A DNA stretch of 64,000 bases from contig CACMGJ010000002.1 of NCBI GenBank assembly GCA_902613175.1, positions 62,001 to 126,000 on the forward strand, read 5' to 3'. The translations under genes and the position numbers were made by a program. Shown here in pieces: positions 9,837 to 18,898 of this stretch; positions within the stretch are counted from its first letter, which is position 1, and each line of letters starts with the position of its first letter. Under the pieces are notes generated by a model that saw only the letters and a program-made list of their open reading frames with translations, made no database searches and was not told the DNA's origin. This DNA is from Halieaceae bacterium. GTDB taxonomy: Bacteria; Pseudomonadota; Gammaproteobacteria; Pseudomonadales; Halieaceae.

Positions 9837-11546
9837 TTATTCGAATAGCGACGCGAAGCGTTGATGGCGCTGTTGGTCACCGCTGGCCCGAATTCGACCG
9901 TTGGTAAGCGCCTCCATCATCGATAATTCATCGGTCAGAATGGCGATGATGGTTTGACGATCGGTGGTCCATTGGCCGGACGTTGCTCGCTCCATGTCGG
10001 GCCAACTCACTCGCAGAATATTATTGATGAGATGTAGATCAAAGGTCTCGCCATCTGTGAGTGCGAGTCGAACGACGATATCCACGTTGTCGGCTTGCTC
10101 CGCAATCACCCGATTTCGAAGTCGTGAAAGAAGCTCGCTGTCATCAACCGCACGGAGCGACCCGGCAACAGGTGCTCTTAGCATACGATCGAAGTCAATA
10201 TCGCCGTTTTCCTCAGCAACTAGCCCCAGCAGATAGTTGCGCTGATTGGTGCTGCTGGTGACTTGTGCGAATCGAATTGAGGCTTGCTGTCGAACCTGTC
10301 GTGCCTGGTCGTCACTGGAGTCGACGAGTATAAGATAGGTTGCGAGTCGTGCGGCCCATTGGGGATCGCTGGCTGTTGTATCAGCAGCCATCTGTAGGAT
10401 TTTTTCTCGGCCACCCAAGGCGGGCACGAGGCGTTGTGCCTCGTCGTAAGCGTTATGCGAGAGATAATCCATCCAGTCGTCGATGAAGCCCGCCCGCTTG
10501 GTAAAGCGCTGCTGCATCATCCATTCCCATCGATGGTAGTAAGGCTGTAACTGCGGGTGCGCAGCAACGGACGGGGGCAGCTCGATAGTATTCAGCAAAT
10601 CATCGACCGACCGGTTAGTTAAATAAAAGCGGTCAACTTGATCGATTAGAAACTGAATAGTGTCCCGTGTCAGCGTCATCAATTCGCGGATTTCCGCGTG
10701 ATCGTCAATGATGCTGCTGTGCCCCGGCACGATCGCGAGCGGGTCTAGATCGATGGTCTTTTGCACCGATGCCATCATCTTGTTGGGATCACGACCCATT
10801 TCAAATCTTGCCGTTTCGACAGCGGGGAAGACCCCATGCGGTGGCGCGTCTCCGCTGAATAAAATCCGATCCTCCGGTAACCACACCCATAAGTGCTCGG
10901 GCACGTCACCCTCGGCAGGGAAAATTTCTAAGGAAACGCCGTCTATGGTGACTTCAATTTTTTCAGCGACGTCTATCGTCGGCGGGTAACTCAAGGTATC
11001 GTTTCGCTCGAGTCGTGGGCTTGGACCAATACCATTGCCCACCGTACCGTCAAGGCCGTCAGGAATCGGAATGCCCATTTGCATAAAGGCGCGTCGTAAG
11101 GTGGCTTTGTGGGTGACGCTTTGCCCCATAGCGACGGTTGCCTCCCAGTCAGCGGGCCCATACACCGGTATATCTGCTGAGGCATCGGTCAGAACCGCTT
11201 GAATGCCCCCGTAGTGGTCCATGTGGAGATGGGTATAGATAACCGCGACGATCGGCTTGTTCGTGTATTCACGCAGCAGCTTCATTGCGTTTGCTGTTGG
11301 GGTGGGGAACCAGCCTGCATCTACCACAATGATTCCGGTATCGCCCTCGATAAAACCAAAATTCGAGTACCCCATGAACTCGGCACCATAAACCCGAGTG
11401 CCTAATTTCTTCAGCCCGGGAATCAGTGTTTGCTGATGGGCTAAGACGGTTGGATTTACCCGTTGGTCCGAGGGAGCAGTAACGGCTTGGGCGTGACCTA
11501 GGGGCGCAAGTCCAAAGCCGAGCAAAAGAAACAAAAACGTCTTCAT
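9837..11546 (-). CDS. Secreted MBL-fold hydrolase, alkyl-sulfatase type
   Basis: The 569-residue product has a signal peptide (MKTFLFLLLGFGLAPLGHAQA) and a metallo-beta-lactamase domain. The zinc motif THLHMDHYGG has His106, His108, Asp110 and His111. The middle part (GGREKILQMAADTTASDPQW...) resembles the alkyl-sulfatase dimerisation domain, and the last ~120 residues resemble its SCP2-like C-domain. Such enzymes (SdsA1, BDS1) hydrolyse alkyl sulfates to alcohols in the periplasm. The usual Glu ligand region is not obvious, so the substrate is uncertain. A TTG at 11576 could add ten residues; the ATG at 11546 starts directly with the signal peptide. It is downstream of the P450. Confidence 0.75.
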   Translation of the reverse strand: MKTFLFLLLGFGLAPLGHAQAVTAPSDQRVNPTVLAHQQTLIPGLKKLGTRVYGAEFMGYSNFGFIEGDTGIIVVDAGWFPTPTANAMKLLREYTNKPIVAVIYTHLHMDHYGGIQAVLTDASADIPVYGPADWEATVAMGQSVTHKATLRRAFMQMGIPIPDGLDGTVGNGIGPSPRLERNDTLSYPPTIDVAEKIEVTIDGVSLEIFPAEGDVPEHLWVWLPEDRILFSGDAPPHGVFPAVETARFEMGRDPNKMMASVQKTIDLDPLAIVPGHSSIIDDHAEIRELMTLTRDTIQFLIDQVDRFYLTNRSVDDLLNTIELPPSVAAHPQLQPYYHRWEWMMQQRFTKRAGFIDDWMDYLSHNAYDEAQRLVPALGGREKILQMAADTTASDPQWAARLATYLILVDSSDDQARQVRQQASIRFAQVTSSTNQRNYLLGLVAEENGDIDFDRMLRAPVAGSLRAVDDSELLSRLRNRVIAEQADNVDIVVRLALTDGETFDLHLINNILRVSWPDMERATSGQWTTDRQTIIAILTDELSMMEALTNGRIRASGDQQRHQRFASLFE

Positions 11547-11618
11547 GAAAAGATCCGTATTGTTATTGTTAGACAACGATAAGGTTTAAGAACAGGCGGA
11601 CTCAGAGCCCACTCGAAC

Positions 11619-12851
11619 TTACTTGTGTAAAACCACTGGCATGTATTCGATGCCGCGGACAAAGTTGGAGAGCACGCGCTTCGGTTCGCCCACCACTTCC
11701 ACGTCGCTATAACGTTTGAGAATCTCTTCCCAGACGATGCGTAATTGCATCTCGCCAAGGCGATTGCCCATGCAGCGGTGTATGCCAAACCCGAATGACA
11801 GATGCAAGCGCGGATTGGCGCGGTCGATAATAAATTCGTTGGCTTTTTCAATGACCGATTCGTCTCGGTTGCCCGACACATACCACATGACAACCTTGTC
11901 GCCTTTCTTGATTAACTTACCGCCCAGTTCGACATCTCGTGTTGCGATGCGTCGCATGTGCATAAGCGGGGTCTGCCAACGAATGATTTCGGGGACTAAA
12001 GACTTAATCAGTCCATGATCGGCTTTAAGCTTGTTAAACTGATCTCGGTTTTCGTTAAGCGCTAAGACGCCACCCGACAGACTGTTTCTGGTGGTGTCAT
12101 TGCCGCCAATAATAAGTAGCCCTATATTACCTAAGTACTCTAATGGGCGGTCGACCATATCATTCGTATCAGGATGATTGGAAAGCGCGGTAATGAAGTC
12201 CATTGAGTCCGACTGTCCACCTGAGCGTAGATGCCATAGTTCCGTAAAGTAGCCCAGGCATTCGTACATGGCTTTGGTCCGCTCTTCTGCGTTGGCATCT
12301 CCCCCTGCAATTTCGGGGATGGCGCCGGCCATATCTGACCAGTAGGTGAGCTTTGCTCGGTCCTCGAAAGGGAAGCCGAAAATAGTCGCTAGCATCTGGG
12401 TAGTGAGGTTTATGGAGACGTTGCTGACCCAGTCAAACGGCTCTCCTACAGGGAGCGCATCAAACATCTCGCTGACCCGAGTACGGATGAGTGACTCCAT
12501 TTGAGCCAAGTTCTTGGGTGCAACCACCGGCTGAACGACGGCGCGCTGCACATCATGCCTCGGTGGATCCATAGCAATGAATTGCTCGACGGGAACATCG
12601 TCTCCGTAGTCACCAATGGTGATCGCAGGTTCAGATGAAAAGGCCTCATGGTTTGAGTCAACCGCTACGATATCGTCATAGCGCGTCACTGACCAAAAGC
12701 CACCAAAGAGTTCGTTTGATGTGTAGTGCACCGGGTCGTCACGACGAAGGCGCTCAAAGTACGCGGGCCACGTATCCTTGAGATAAATGTGTGGATCGCT
12801 GACATCAATATCAGCGGTTGCACCGAGTGAGAGATGTGAGGGCACGTTCAT
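11619..12851 (-). CDS. CYP153-type cytochrome P450
   Basis: A soluble 410-residue P450. The I-helix motif is GGNDTTRN (249-256), the ExxR pair is E288-R291, and the heme loop FGFGIHRCMG has the Cys360 ligand. The stretches FIAMDPPRHDVQR, VVAPKNL, EIIRWQTPL and MWYVSGNRDE closely match what I know of CYP153 terminal alkane and fatty-acid hydroxylases. Such enzymes need a ferredoxin and a reductase; neither is encoded nearby. It probably oxidises aliphatic chains. The perfect repeat CTAAA-T-TTTAG lies upstream at 12942-12952. Confidence 0.85.
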   Translation of the reverse strand: MNVPSHLSLGATADIDVSDPHIYLKDTWPAYFERLRRDDPVHYTSNELFGGFWSVTRYDDIVAVDSNHEAFSSEPAITIGDYGDDVPVEQFIAMDPPRHDVQRAVVQPVVAPKNLAQMESLIRTRVSEMFDALPVGEPFDWVSNVSINLTTQMLATIFGFPFEDRAKLTYWSDMAGAIPEIAGGDANAEERTKAMYECLGYFTELWHLRSGGQSDSMDFITALSNHPDTNDMVDRPLEYLGNIGLLIIGGNDTTRNSLSGGVLALNENRDQFNKLKADHGLIKSLVPEIIRWQTPLMHMRRIATRDVELGGKLIKKGDKVVMWYVSGNRDESVIEKANEFIIDRANPRLHLSFGFGIHRCMGNRLGEMQLRIVWEEILKRYSDVEVVGEPKRVLSNFVRGIEYMPVVLHK

Positions 12852-12941
12852 GGACTTGTACCTACTTATTCAGTTGAGCCTTGGTAATGAGAAAATGAAA
12901 ACAGCCGGACCTTCTCAGAGTGTCACTTACTTAGCACTCGA

Positions 12942-12952
12942 CTAAATTTTAG
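12942..12952. repeat. Small inverted repeat in the P450 promoter region
   Basis: CTAAA-T-TTTAG is a perfect 11-base palindrome about 90 bases upstream of the P450 start. It may be a regulator site or chance in an AT-rich spacer. Confidence 0.2.
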
Positions 12953-12981
12953 ACCAGATGAAAAGGGCGGCGTTTGAGTTG

Positions 12982-13009
12982 TAAAAAAAACCGCTCGGTT
13001 AGAGCGGTC
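12982..13009 (-). terminator. Intrinsic terminator of the TonB-dependent receptor gene
   Basis: On the minus strand a stem ACCGCTC...GAGCGGT is followed by T8. It lies 40 bases after the receptor stop, so the downstream P450 must have its own promoter or depend on read-through. Confidence 0.85.
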
Positions 13010-13049
13010 TCTATTCGTAATAAAGCAATTGACTCAAAAGCCTAAGCCT

Positions 13050-15737
13050 TTAGAACTCGTATGCCACCGTTACCCCGTAGATGGCTGTAGTTCCGGAGTA
13101 AATGAAGTGCGAGCCTCTAGCAACAGGGAGGTCAGCGGCACCTGTTGCATACAACTCATCACCGATATTTCTGCCATAGGCCATAACCAACCAATTGTCG
13201 GTTCTGATACCAGCCCGAATGTTGTAGAGCTGGAATCCATCTTGATAATCGACGGAGTCACGGTCGCCGGTCATAAAGTAACCATCTGTAAAGTTGGCAT
13301 CAAAATGTGTAAACCACATCATGTCCTGACTAATGGGCGTTGCATATTCGAGAATTATTGACCCACTGTACTCGGCACCTAACTGAGCGCCGCTGATATC
13401 TTGGACTTGGCCTGCGGGTGCACCAGTAGCATCAAAAAGTTGCTGACAGCCATCAGCACTCGTTACCGGGGATGCAGATGTCAAAGCCCCGAGACCTTGA
13501 ACGGCACTTTGCTGCAATGCAGTGCACGCAGCACCCTCAAACTTGTCGTACTGGGCATCTAACAAACCTACCGCCGCTATAACCTTAAACTCATCGGACA
13601 GTTTCCACTGCATATCCATTTCAAATCCATTGGATGTGGAGCTACCAGCGTTAGCGATGACAAATCCAGTGCCCTGGAAGGTCGAAACCTGCTGATCCTG
13701 ATATTCGCTAGTAAACAAATTCCAGTTAAGTGTCATATCACCGTCCAGCAATGTGTGTTTGCCGCCCAGTTCGATTGACCAACCGGTCTCGTCATCAAAC
13801 TCGAAGCCAACACCAGGCTGATCGCGTAGCGCGGTTCTCTGGCCGTTGACGTTAGCGAATACGGGATCTTGATCGATTGCTGCATTGAAGCCACCACTCT
13901 TGAAACCCTCAGAGTAGGTGAGGTAGTAGCTACTGTTATTATCGGGTGTCCATGACAAAGCAACGCCCGGCAATAACTGATCGGTAGAACGACTTTCGTC
14001 GAAGTCCGTCTCATAGCGACCCAGCAGCGAAGCAAGCAAACTGTGTCCCATAAATGCACCAAGGTTCATTCCGGGCCCAATGCCCGAGAAGTCGACGGCG
14101 GTAGCAATACCGCCCCCACTGAGCCCGGCGCCTGCCCTTGAGGTGCCATCGTAGGTCACGTCGGTAATCGCAACGACATCCTTGTCCTCTTCGGTGTACC
14201 GTAGGCCCAAGGTGAGGTTCAGCGTGTCGCTGAGGTCGTAGCTAACTTGAGCAAAGATGGCTTGTGACTTTGTATCTTGTGTCCAGTCTGCCATCCCACC
14301 CATTGCATTAAACATTGTCACGCCTGGCATGCCCGGGGTGACACTTGCGAAACCTCCCAGGTTTGCGAGCGACGCACCACCAAAGGTTGGCACAGGCGTG
14401 TTTATACCTACACCTGGCCCCAGTAGGTTGTCTAGCTGAGCCGGACTATAGGCAAATGCGGTGGGTAGACCAAAAATAGCTGCCACCGTGGCAGGTGCAC
14501 CAAACGTACCATCGAGTACTGTGAGACGCTGGATGTGCTGGGTGGATTCAAGGTAGTTGAGACCTACGGTCCAATAAAGATCATCGCCGCCTCCCGCTAA
14601 GCGCAGTTCGTGCGAATTTTGATCAAATTGCTGATCATCACTGCGACCAATAAAACGAAGAGGACCCCAATCGGCGTCCAGACCATCTTGAAAGTTGTAC
14701 TCCGAGTAACCCGACGTCCAGGTCAAACTAACGTCATTATCGAACTCGTGAGAGATATTCAAAGACCACTCTTCGTTCTCCGTATTCGTGCCTTCAAGTC
14801 GCTCATCTGGGCCACCTATACCGAGTTGACGACCACTTAAGGCCGCCCCGCCAATCGAGTAACCAGCACGGTAATACTCTCCAACAGGAGCATTTGGGAA
14901 TAGAGCCCCGTTTAACGCGTACCCAGCTTGATCCAATGGTGCGAGGAATTGCGTGGGCTGAAATAGTGTAATGAACGATGTTGCCCCCACTCGGTCATGA
15001 TCGCTATACAGGTACTTCATGTCGACCAGAGTGTTCTCGCCAGCCTCCCAGCGAGTACTGATTCGAAAGATTTGCTCCTCAGTTTGCGGCGCCGTATCGA
15101 AAGCTGCAGGGAATTCCTCTGCGTATTTGTTGTCGAGGTATCCCTCGTCAGATCGTTCACGCGCGGCTATTCTCACGGCAAAGGTGTCTGAAAGACTTCC
15201 CTGCAGGTAGCCCTCGTAAATCTGCCCATCATAGCTTTCGTGGCTCATGGCGAGACGACCGGTGGTCTCACCTCCGACGTCAGGCGACGCAGAGCGAATA
15301 TTGACTGCGCCAGCCAACGTATTTTTTCCGAACAGCACGCTTTGCGGACCTCGAAGCACTTCTATCTGTGCTAGATCGAAGAAGCCCAGACGAATCTGAC
15401 GCATTCGACCGAGGTAGACTCCGTCCACAAATGTACCGACCGATTGTTCGAACGACTGGTTCGCGCCGACAGAGATACCACGCAGTGTGATTGAGGTTGC
15501 AATGGCATTTTCCGAGACGTCGAAGTTGGGGACGTAACTATCTAGGTCGTTAAAGCTGTTGATCGCAGCGTCTTGAATTCGATCGCCACTAATTGCGGTA
15601 ATCGAAATGGGTACGTCTTGAAGGCTTTGCTCTCGCTTCTGCGCTGTGACAACAATTTCTTCGAGTTGTGCTTGAACAGTTGTGCCTTGCAACAAAAACG
15701 TTGCGAAGACAGCCGCGGCTATCGGTTTACGATACAT
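13050..15737 (-). CDS. TonB-dependent outer-membrane receptor
   Basis: An 895-residue outer-membrane transporter with a signal peptide (residues 1-23). The TonB-box/plug start is LEEIVVTAQKREQSLQDVPI, the plug contains VEVLRGPQSVLFGKNTLAGAVNI, and the barrel ends in an aromatic strand (YGVTVAYEF). Receptors of this family move large or scarce ligands with TonB energy. The ligand cannot be read from sequence. Its position beside a P450 and an alkyl-sulfatase-like enzyme suggests a lipid-like or other organic ligand rather than iron, but this is inference. No TonB, ExbB or ExbD gene is in the window. It is divergent from a second receptor at 15930. Confidence 0.92.
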   Translation of the reverse strand: MYRKPIAAAVFATFLLQGTTVQAQLEEIVVTAQKREQSLQDVPISITAISGDRIQDAAINSFNDLDSYVPNFDVSENAIATSITLRGISVGANQSFEQSVGTFVDGVYLGRMRQIRLGFFDLAQIEVLRGPQSVLFGKNTLAGAVNIRSASPDVGGETTGRLAMSHESYDGQIYEGYLQGSLSDTFAVRIAARERSDEGYLDNKYAEEFPAAFDTAPQTEEQIFRISTRWEAGENTLVDMKYLYSDHDRVGATSFITLFQPTQFLAPLDQAGYALNGALFPNAPVGEYYRAGYSIGGAALSGRQLGIGGPDERLEGTNTENEEWSLNISHEFDNDVSLTWTSGYSEYNFQDGLDADWGPLRFIGRSDDQQFDQNSHELRLAGGGDDLYWTVGLNYLESTQHIQRLTVLDGTFGAPATVAAIFGLPTAFAYSPAQLDNLLGPGVGINTPVPTFGGASLANLGGFASVTPGMPGVTMFNAMGGMADWTQDTKSQAIFAQVSYDLSDTLNLTLGLRYTEEDKDVVAITDVTYDGTSRAGAGLSGGGIATAVDFSGIGPGMNLGAFMGHSLLASLLGRYETDFDESRSTDQLLPGVALSWTPDNNSSYYLTYSEGFKSGGFNAAIDQDPVFANVNGQRTALRDQPGVGFEFDDETGWSIELGGKHTLLDGDMTLNWNLFTSEYQDQQVSTFQGTGFVIANAGSSTSNGFEMDMQWKLSDEFKVIAAVGLLDAQYDKFEGAACTALQQSAVQGLGALTSASPVTSADGCQQLFDATGAPAGQVQDISGAQLGAEYSGSIILEYATPISQDMMWFTHFDANFTDGYFMTGDRDSVDYQDGFQLYNIRAGIRTDNWLVMAYGRNIGDELYATGAADLPVARGSHFIYSGTTAIYGVTVAYEF

Positions 15738-15929
15738 GCTGGTGCTCCCGTATTAATTATAGTTTTGAATTGTGCAACATAAGCATAGTGCTATTGCCTT
15801 TGCTAGCAAGCCGTTTTACTCTCAGAGCTATTGATGGTCGTAATAACATTTATTTCAAATTTTTATTTGACATATATAAGATTTTGGACGGCCCGCGATA
15901 TCTTACAAATGATAATTAAAGGAGAGCGT
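15738..15929. promoter_or_regulatory. Shared promoter region of two divergent receptors
   Basis: This 192-base spacer separates two divergent TonB-dependent receptor genes. It is AT-rich and includes TTGACATATATAAG near 15868 on the plus strand and an AAAGGAG ribosome site before the ATG at 15930. I could not fix a -10/-35 pair with confidence. Confidence 0.4.
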
Positions 15930-18803
15930 ATGAAGTCTCACGCAAACAAGTTGGCAATAGCAGTCGCTACCGCCTCCCTAGCAGTGTCAGGTCTCAGCCA
16001 AGCTCAGGTGCTGGAAGAGGTAGTGGTTACCGCTGCAAAGGTTGAAGCCTCTATCCAAGATACTCCCATTGCGGTAAGTGCGTTTTCGCAGGAAGCTCTT
16101 GATTCGCAGTTGATAAATGACACGTCCGCAATGCAGTTTTCGGTGCCAAACTTGAACATGACCAAAGGTAATTTTACCGCTGGTGATATTCGTATCAGGG
16201 GTATTGGATCAGGCGCGATCGGCACATTTGGGGATTCAGGTGTGGGTATCCACGTTAATGGAATTTACCAAGTTTCGACCCGAATCTTTGAAACACAATT
16301 TTTGGATATGGAGCGTGTAGAGGTGCTTCGTGGACCGCAAGGAACACTGTATGGCCGTAATACGACAGGTGGCGTTATAAACCTAATTACCGCCAAAGCG
16401 GACCCCACCGAGTTTAATGCGAGTATAGATGCGACCGTCGGTAATTATGGTGCGAATCAGGGCCGTTTCCACGTGAATACTCCGTTGAGTGACACATTGG
16501 CTTTTCGTGCGGCAGGCATGATGCTGAACCGCGACGGTTTCACTGAAAATTTGTATACCGGTAATGATGTTGACGATCGGAGTCTTTGGTCTGGTCGCCT
16601 GTCATTCACATGGGACGCGGGTGAAGACACGCGGGTAAACTTTATGTACAGCATGTTCGAAGAGGATGACTCTCGGATGCGCTCTCAAAAACAAGCGTGC
16701 AACACCGATCCTGCGGGAATTCTCGGTTGTCTACCAGGCGAATTGAGCTACGGGGTTGCGAATGGTGGCAGTATTGGAGACTTCTTGTTTGACGCAATAA
16801 GCGGAACCAATGACGGATCCCAGTTATTTTTGGGGCTTGCAGCTGCCCAGCTAGGGATAAATCCTGGTAACGCTGGTTTATTAGCTAACACAGCGACGTT
16901 TGGGTCTGGTGCTACGTCATTCGTTAGGCCTTTTCTCGTGGACAACAATCCAGATGACCTGAGAACGGTAAACATGGATTACGAACCCACGTATTTCTCC
17001 GAAGAGGAGATGTTTCAGCTGCAACTGACCCATGACGAGGGTGATCTGACGTTTAGTTGGTCAACTGGATATACTGAAACCATGTTTCGTTCCACTGAAG
17101 ACGTCGATAAGGCGGTGGCAACGGGTGATTGGCGGCCTACACTAGACACATTGGTGCAGTTGGGAAATGCTACGCCGCTTAGCCTTGAGCAATATGCTCA
17201 GTATCAGCAGATTGCTGCAGGATCGGGCGGTGCATTGCCGGCTATTCCAGACAGTCTGCTGCCCTTCATCGTCGATTTTATGGGTCCGGGGTCAGCATTT
17301 TGGGCCGGTAACAGTGCGCTTCTCGGTGGGTATGGTGCAGGTATTCCGATTTTGATGCCTGATGGGACGCAAGAAAGAACCTACGTTTCGCGTGGTGCTG
17401 ACCAGTCAATGTCTGATAACCAGGGGTGGTCCCATGAGTTTAGGATTCAGTCCAACTACGATGGCGATGTCAATTTCTTACTAGGTATATTCGACCTCGA
17501 TTATGAAGGTAGGAATCACTATATTGTGAGGAACACTGCAACATCGCTCCCAGGGCAAATATTTCCTATCAATCCCGCGGTATTCCCTGCACCAGCTAAT
17601 CTCACGGACCCTAGTAGTGAAACAAATCCGCATATGCAGGATTATGAGAATGATACGCGTCTTTATGAGCTTGATGCGAGGGCGATATTTGGTGAGCTTT
17701 ATTATGACGTATCAGACGATCTAAGGCTGACGCTCGGTGCCCGTTATTCTGAGGAAGAGAAGAAGAGCAAGCAGCGTACAATTTACGTAACGTTCTCCGA
17801 TCTACCCCCGCTCGATCCTGAGAATAACGCCTACGGATTCCCTAGCTATGACCAAGAGGAGTTTACGTGGAAGGTTAACGCTACTTACACTGTTGATGAC
17901 GACATGATGGTTTACGGTACAGTGTCGTCGAGCTTTAAATCAGGTGGCGTTAACCCAATTTCGGTTGATGATGATTTGGCCGATCCAGCTGCGGGAGGCG
18001 ACCCCGCTAACTTAGGCTTCAAGCCAGAGTTTATTGATGCTATCGAACTAGGCATGAAGACTACATTCATGGACGGAGCAGCTCAGTTTAACGGCGCGTT
18101 TTTCTTTTATGATTACAAGGATTTACAGCAGTCGAAAATAGTCTCAGTGACCTCACTTAATCAGAATACTGATGCTGAAATCACGGGCTTTGAGGGAGAG
18201 TTGCGTTGGTTACTGACCGAAAATCTGGAGTTCACTGCTAACGCGGGCTGGGTGGACGCAGAAATCGGGGAATACAATACAGTTGATACCGCTGATCCTA
18301 ATACGCTCGGTACTACTGAGGGCGTGACAAGTGTGAGGGGAGTCAATTTTATAATCCCCTACGCCGATTCAACTGGGAACTTGGTACCGGTTGACTACTC
18401 TCGTTGTGACCAGCCGGCACCATTCCCATGTGCCGGTTATCGAAAGAGTTTGGCAGGCAACCAAATTGCCAATACCCCTGAGTTTAATTACAACCTCGGC
18501 CTGATTTATACTTCAGAGATGAACGGAATGCCCCTGGTTATGCAGACAAACTACTATTGGCAAGACAAGATGTTCTCCTCAAACTTTAATGGCCCCCGCA
18601 CACAAATTGACGATTGGTCTATGTGGAATGCAAATGCCCGCGTTATGGGCGAGAGCTGGTACGCTGAGCTGTGGGTTCGCAACATCTTGGACGACGATAA
18701 CATCACTGGGGCATATCTAGCTTCATCGGTACAAAGCTTGTTCACCAACCAGTTTATTTTGGAGCCACGTACTTACGGTTTGACTGCAGGTATGCGCTTT
18801 TAA
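15930..18803 (+). CDS. TonB-dependent outer-membrane receptor
   Basis: A 957-residue receptor. The frame is open from 15831, but the ATG at 15930 follows AAAGGAG and begins a clear signal peptide (MKSHANKLAIAVATASLAVS), so it is the start. The plug contains LEEVVVTAAKVEASIQDTPI and VEVLRGPQGTLYGRNTTGGVINL; the C-terminus is TYGLTAGMRF. Long loop insertions lie at about 260-330 and 420-510. The ligand is unknown. It is divergent from the receptor at 13050 and ends at a strong terminator. Confidence 0.92.
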   Translation: MKSHANKLAIAVATASLAVSGLSQAQVLEEVVVTAAKVEASIQDTPIAVSAFSQEALDSQLINDTSAMQFSVPNLNMTKGNFTAGDIRIRGIGSGAIGTFGDSGVGIHVNGIYQVSTRIFETQFLDMERVEVLRGPQGTLYGRNTTGGVINLITAKADPTEFNASIDATVGNYGANQGRFHVNTPLSDTLAFRAAGMMLNRDGFTENLYTGNDVDDRSLWSGRLSFTWDAGEDTRVNFMYSMFEEDDSRMRSQKQACNTDPAGILGCLPGELSYGVANGGSIGDFLFDAISGTNDGSQLFLGLAAAQLGINPGNAGLLANTATFGSGATSFVRPFLVDNNPDDLRTVNMDYEPTYFSEEEMFQLQLTHDEGDLTFSWSTGYTETMFRSTEDVDKAVATGDWRPTLDTLVQLGNATPLSLEQYAQYQQIAAGSGGALPAIPDSLLPFIVDFMGPGSAFWAGNSALLGGYGAGIPILMPDGTQERTYVSRGADQSMSDNQGWSHEFRIQSNYDGDVNFLLGIFDLDYEGRNHYIVRNTATSLPGQIFPINPAVFPAPANLTDPSSETNPHMQDYENDTRLYELDARAIFGELYYDVSDDLRLTLGARYSEEEKKSKQRTIYVTFSDLPPLDPENNAYGFPSYDQEEFTWKVNATYTVDDDMMVYGTVSSSFKSGGVNPISVDDDLADPAAGGDPANLGFKPEFIDAIELGMKTTFMDGAAQFNGAFFFYDYKDLQQSKIVSVTSLNQNTDAEITGFEGELRWLLTENLEFTANAGWVDAEIGEYNTVDTADPNTLGTTEGVTSVRGVNFIIPYADSTGNLVPVDYSRCDQPAPFPCAGYRKSLAGNQIANTPEFNYNLGLIYTSEMNGMPLVMQTNYYWQDKMFSSNFNGPRTQIDDWSMWNANARVMGESWYAELWVRNILDDDNITGAYLASSVQSLFTNQFILEPRTYGLTAGMRF

Positions 18804-18815
18804 TCGATTGCTGAA

Positions 18816-18848
18816 ACAAAAAGCCCGGCACATGCCGGGCTTTTTTTG
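18816..18848. terminator. Bidirectional terminator between receptor and uvrA
   Basis: The stem AAGCCCGGCA/TGCCGGGCTT is flanked by an A-run on the left and T7 on the right. It can serve both the receptor gene (+) and uvrA (-). A second hairpin, GCAGTGAC-TAGTT-GTCACT-A-CTGC (18867-18890), lies between it and the uvrA stop. Confidence 0.9.
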
Positions 18849-18898
18849 TCTCTCTAACTCGAATGAGCAGTGACTAGTTGTCACTACTGCCAATGCGT

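Noticed and set aside
15831-15929. Longer N-terminus for the second TonB-dependent receptor
   Set aside because: The extra 33 residues would precede the signal peptide; the ATG at 15930 has a strong ribosome site.
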